From an uncultured Clostridium sp. (GTDB lineage: Bacteria; Bacillota; Clostridia; Clostridiales; Clostridiaceae): a stretch of 64,000 nucleotides of DNA. This document shows, one piece after another, positions 63,944 to 64,000 of this stretch. Both the position numbers and the translations under genes were made by a program. The first letter of the stretch is position 1. Each line of letters opens with the position of its first letter. The notes beneath the pieces are model-generated. The model did no database searches, was not told the DNA's origin, and worked only from the letters and a program-made list of their open reading frames with translations. The stretch lies in NCBI GenBank assembly GCA_934755305.1, contig CAKVLD010000005.1, forward strand, positions 68,509 to 132,508, read 5' to 3'.

Positions 63944-64000
63944 TGGACACATTAAGTCGAACTAAGTAAAATATTATTTAGTTAAGAAAGGATGTGTCCA
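63944..64000. mobile_element. Probable left end of an insertion sequence
   Basis: TGGACACAT (63944-63952) is repeated inverted as ATGTGTCCA at the window's last bases (63992-64000). A further inner pair AACTAA/TTAGTT lies between. This resembles IS3-family left ends, where a transposase start follows. The transposase would lie beyond the window, so the call is tentative. Confidence 0.5.

Overview
This window reads as a low-GC, anaerobic, spore-forming Firmicute of the Clostridium sensu stricto type (cluster I). The evidence is a spore-cortex germination module (Csp-type subtilase plus SleC), spmA/spmB, a class III anaerobic ribonucleotide reductase with its activase, several radical-SAM enzymes, and T-box-regulated aminoacyl-tRNA synthetases. 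The neighbouring citrate-synthase-like and aconitase genes match the order known from Clostridium acetobutylicum. The species cannot be fixed from sequence alone. No tRNA, rRNA, CRISPR array or prophage was seen.

Layout. 1-5.7 kb: end of an HTH regulator, then a fused double Csp subtilase and SleC, which activate cortex hydrolysis during germination. 5.7-8.4 kb: metE behind a promoter and two riboswitches in series (SAM-I with terminator, then cobalamin). 8.6-16.6 kb: mixed housekeeping genes (radical SAM proteins, YkvI-like transporter, lipoprotein, ComB-like phosphatase, DUF1643-like protein, RlmI-like methyltransferase). 16.8-20.0 kb: aspartate kinase followed by two large hairpin repeats, an orphan membrane protein and a decapitated gene. 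20.5-22.1 kb: MntA/HepT toxin-antitoxin pair and a GNAT. 22.2-27.3 kb: T-box ileS and ccpA. 27.4-36.5 kb: spmAB, ABC exporter, Xaa-Pro peptidase, phasin/UbiB pair, and a lysine-riboswitch NhaC-type transporter. 37.1-46.1 kb: T-box metG, a divergent MetRS paralogue, a small sigma factor, and the tatD-yabE-rnmV-ksgA string known from Bacillus subtilis. 46.1-54.8 kb: a His-rich protein, anchored hypotheticals, Mrp ATPase, ferredoxin, ThiT, degV-padR and a GGDEF protein. 54.9-63.8 kb: DUF3048 lipoprotein, nrdD behind paired NrdR boxes, Re-citrate synthase/aconitase, DUF815 ATPase and nrdG. The last 57 bases look like the end of an insertion sequence following a 29-codon gene fragment.

The strongest unexplained signal is a small family of roughly 210-nt hairpin elements at 8.4-8.6 kb (reverse) and 18.1-18.6 kb (two tandem copies). 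They share a 19-nt head and a 14-nt core, while the arm sequences differ between copies yet stay complementary. The head alone recurs at 19.4 and 63.2 kb. Other points to check are the metE riboswitch pair, the doubly catalytic Csp fusion, the half-length HepT, the zinc-less MetRS paralogue, and three 24-bp repeats between degV and the GGDEF gene. All calls are from reading the sequence; no database search was run.
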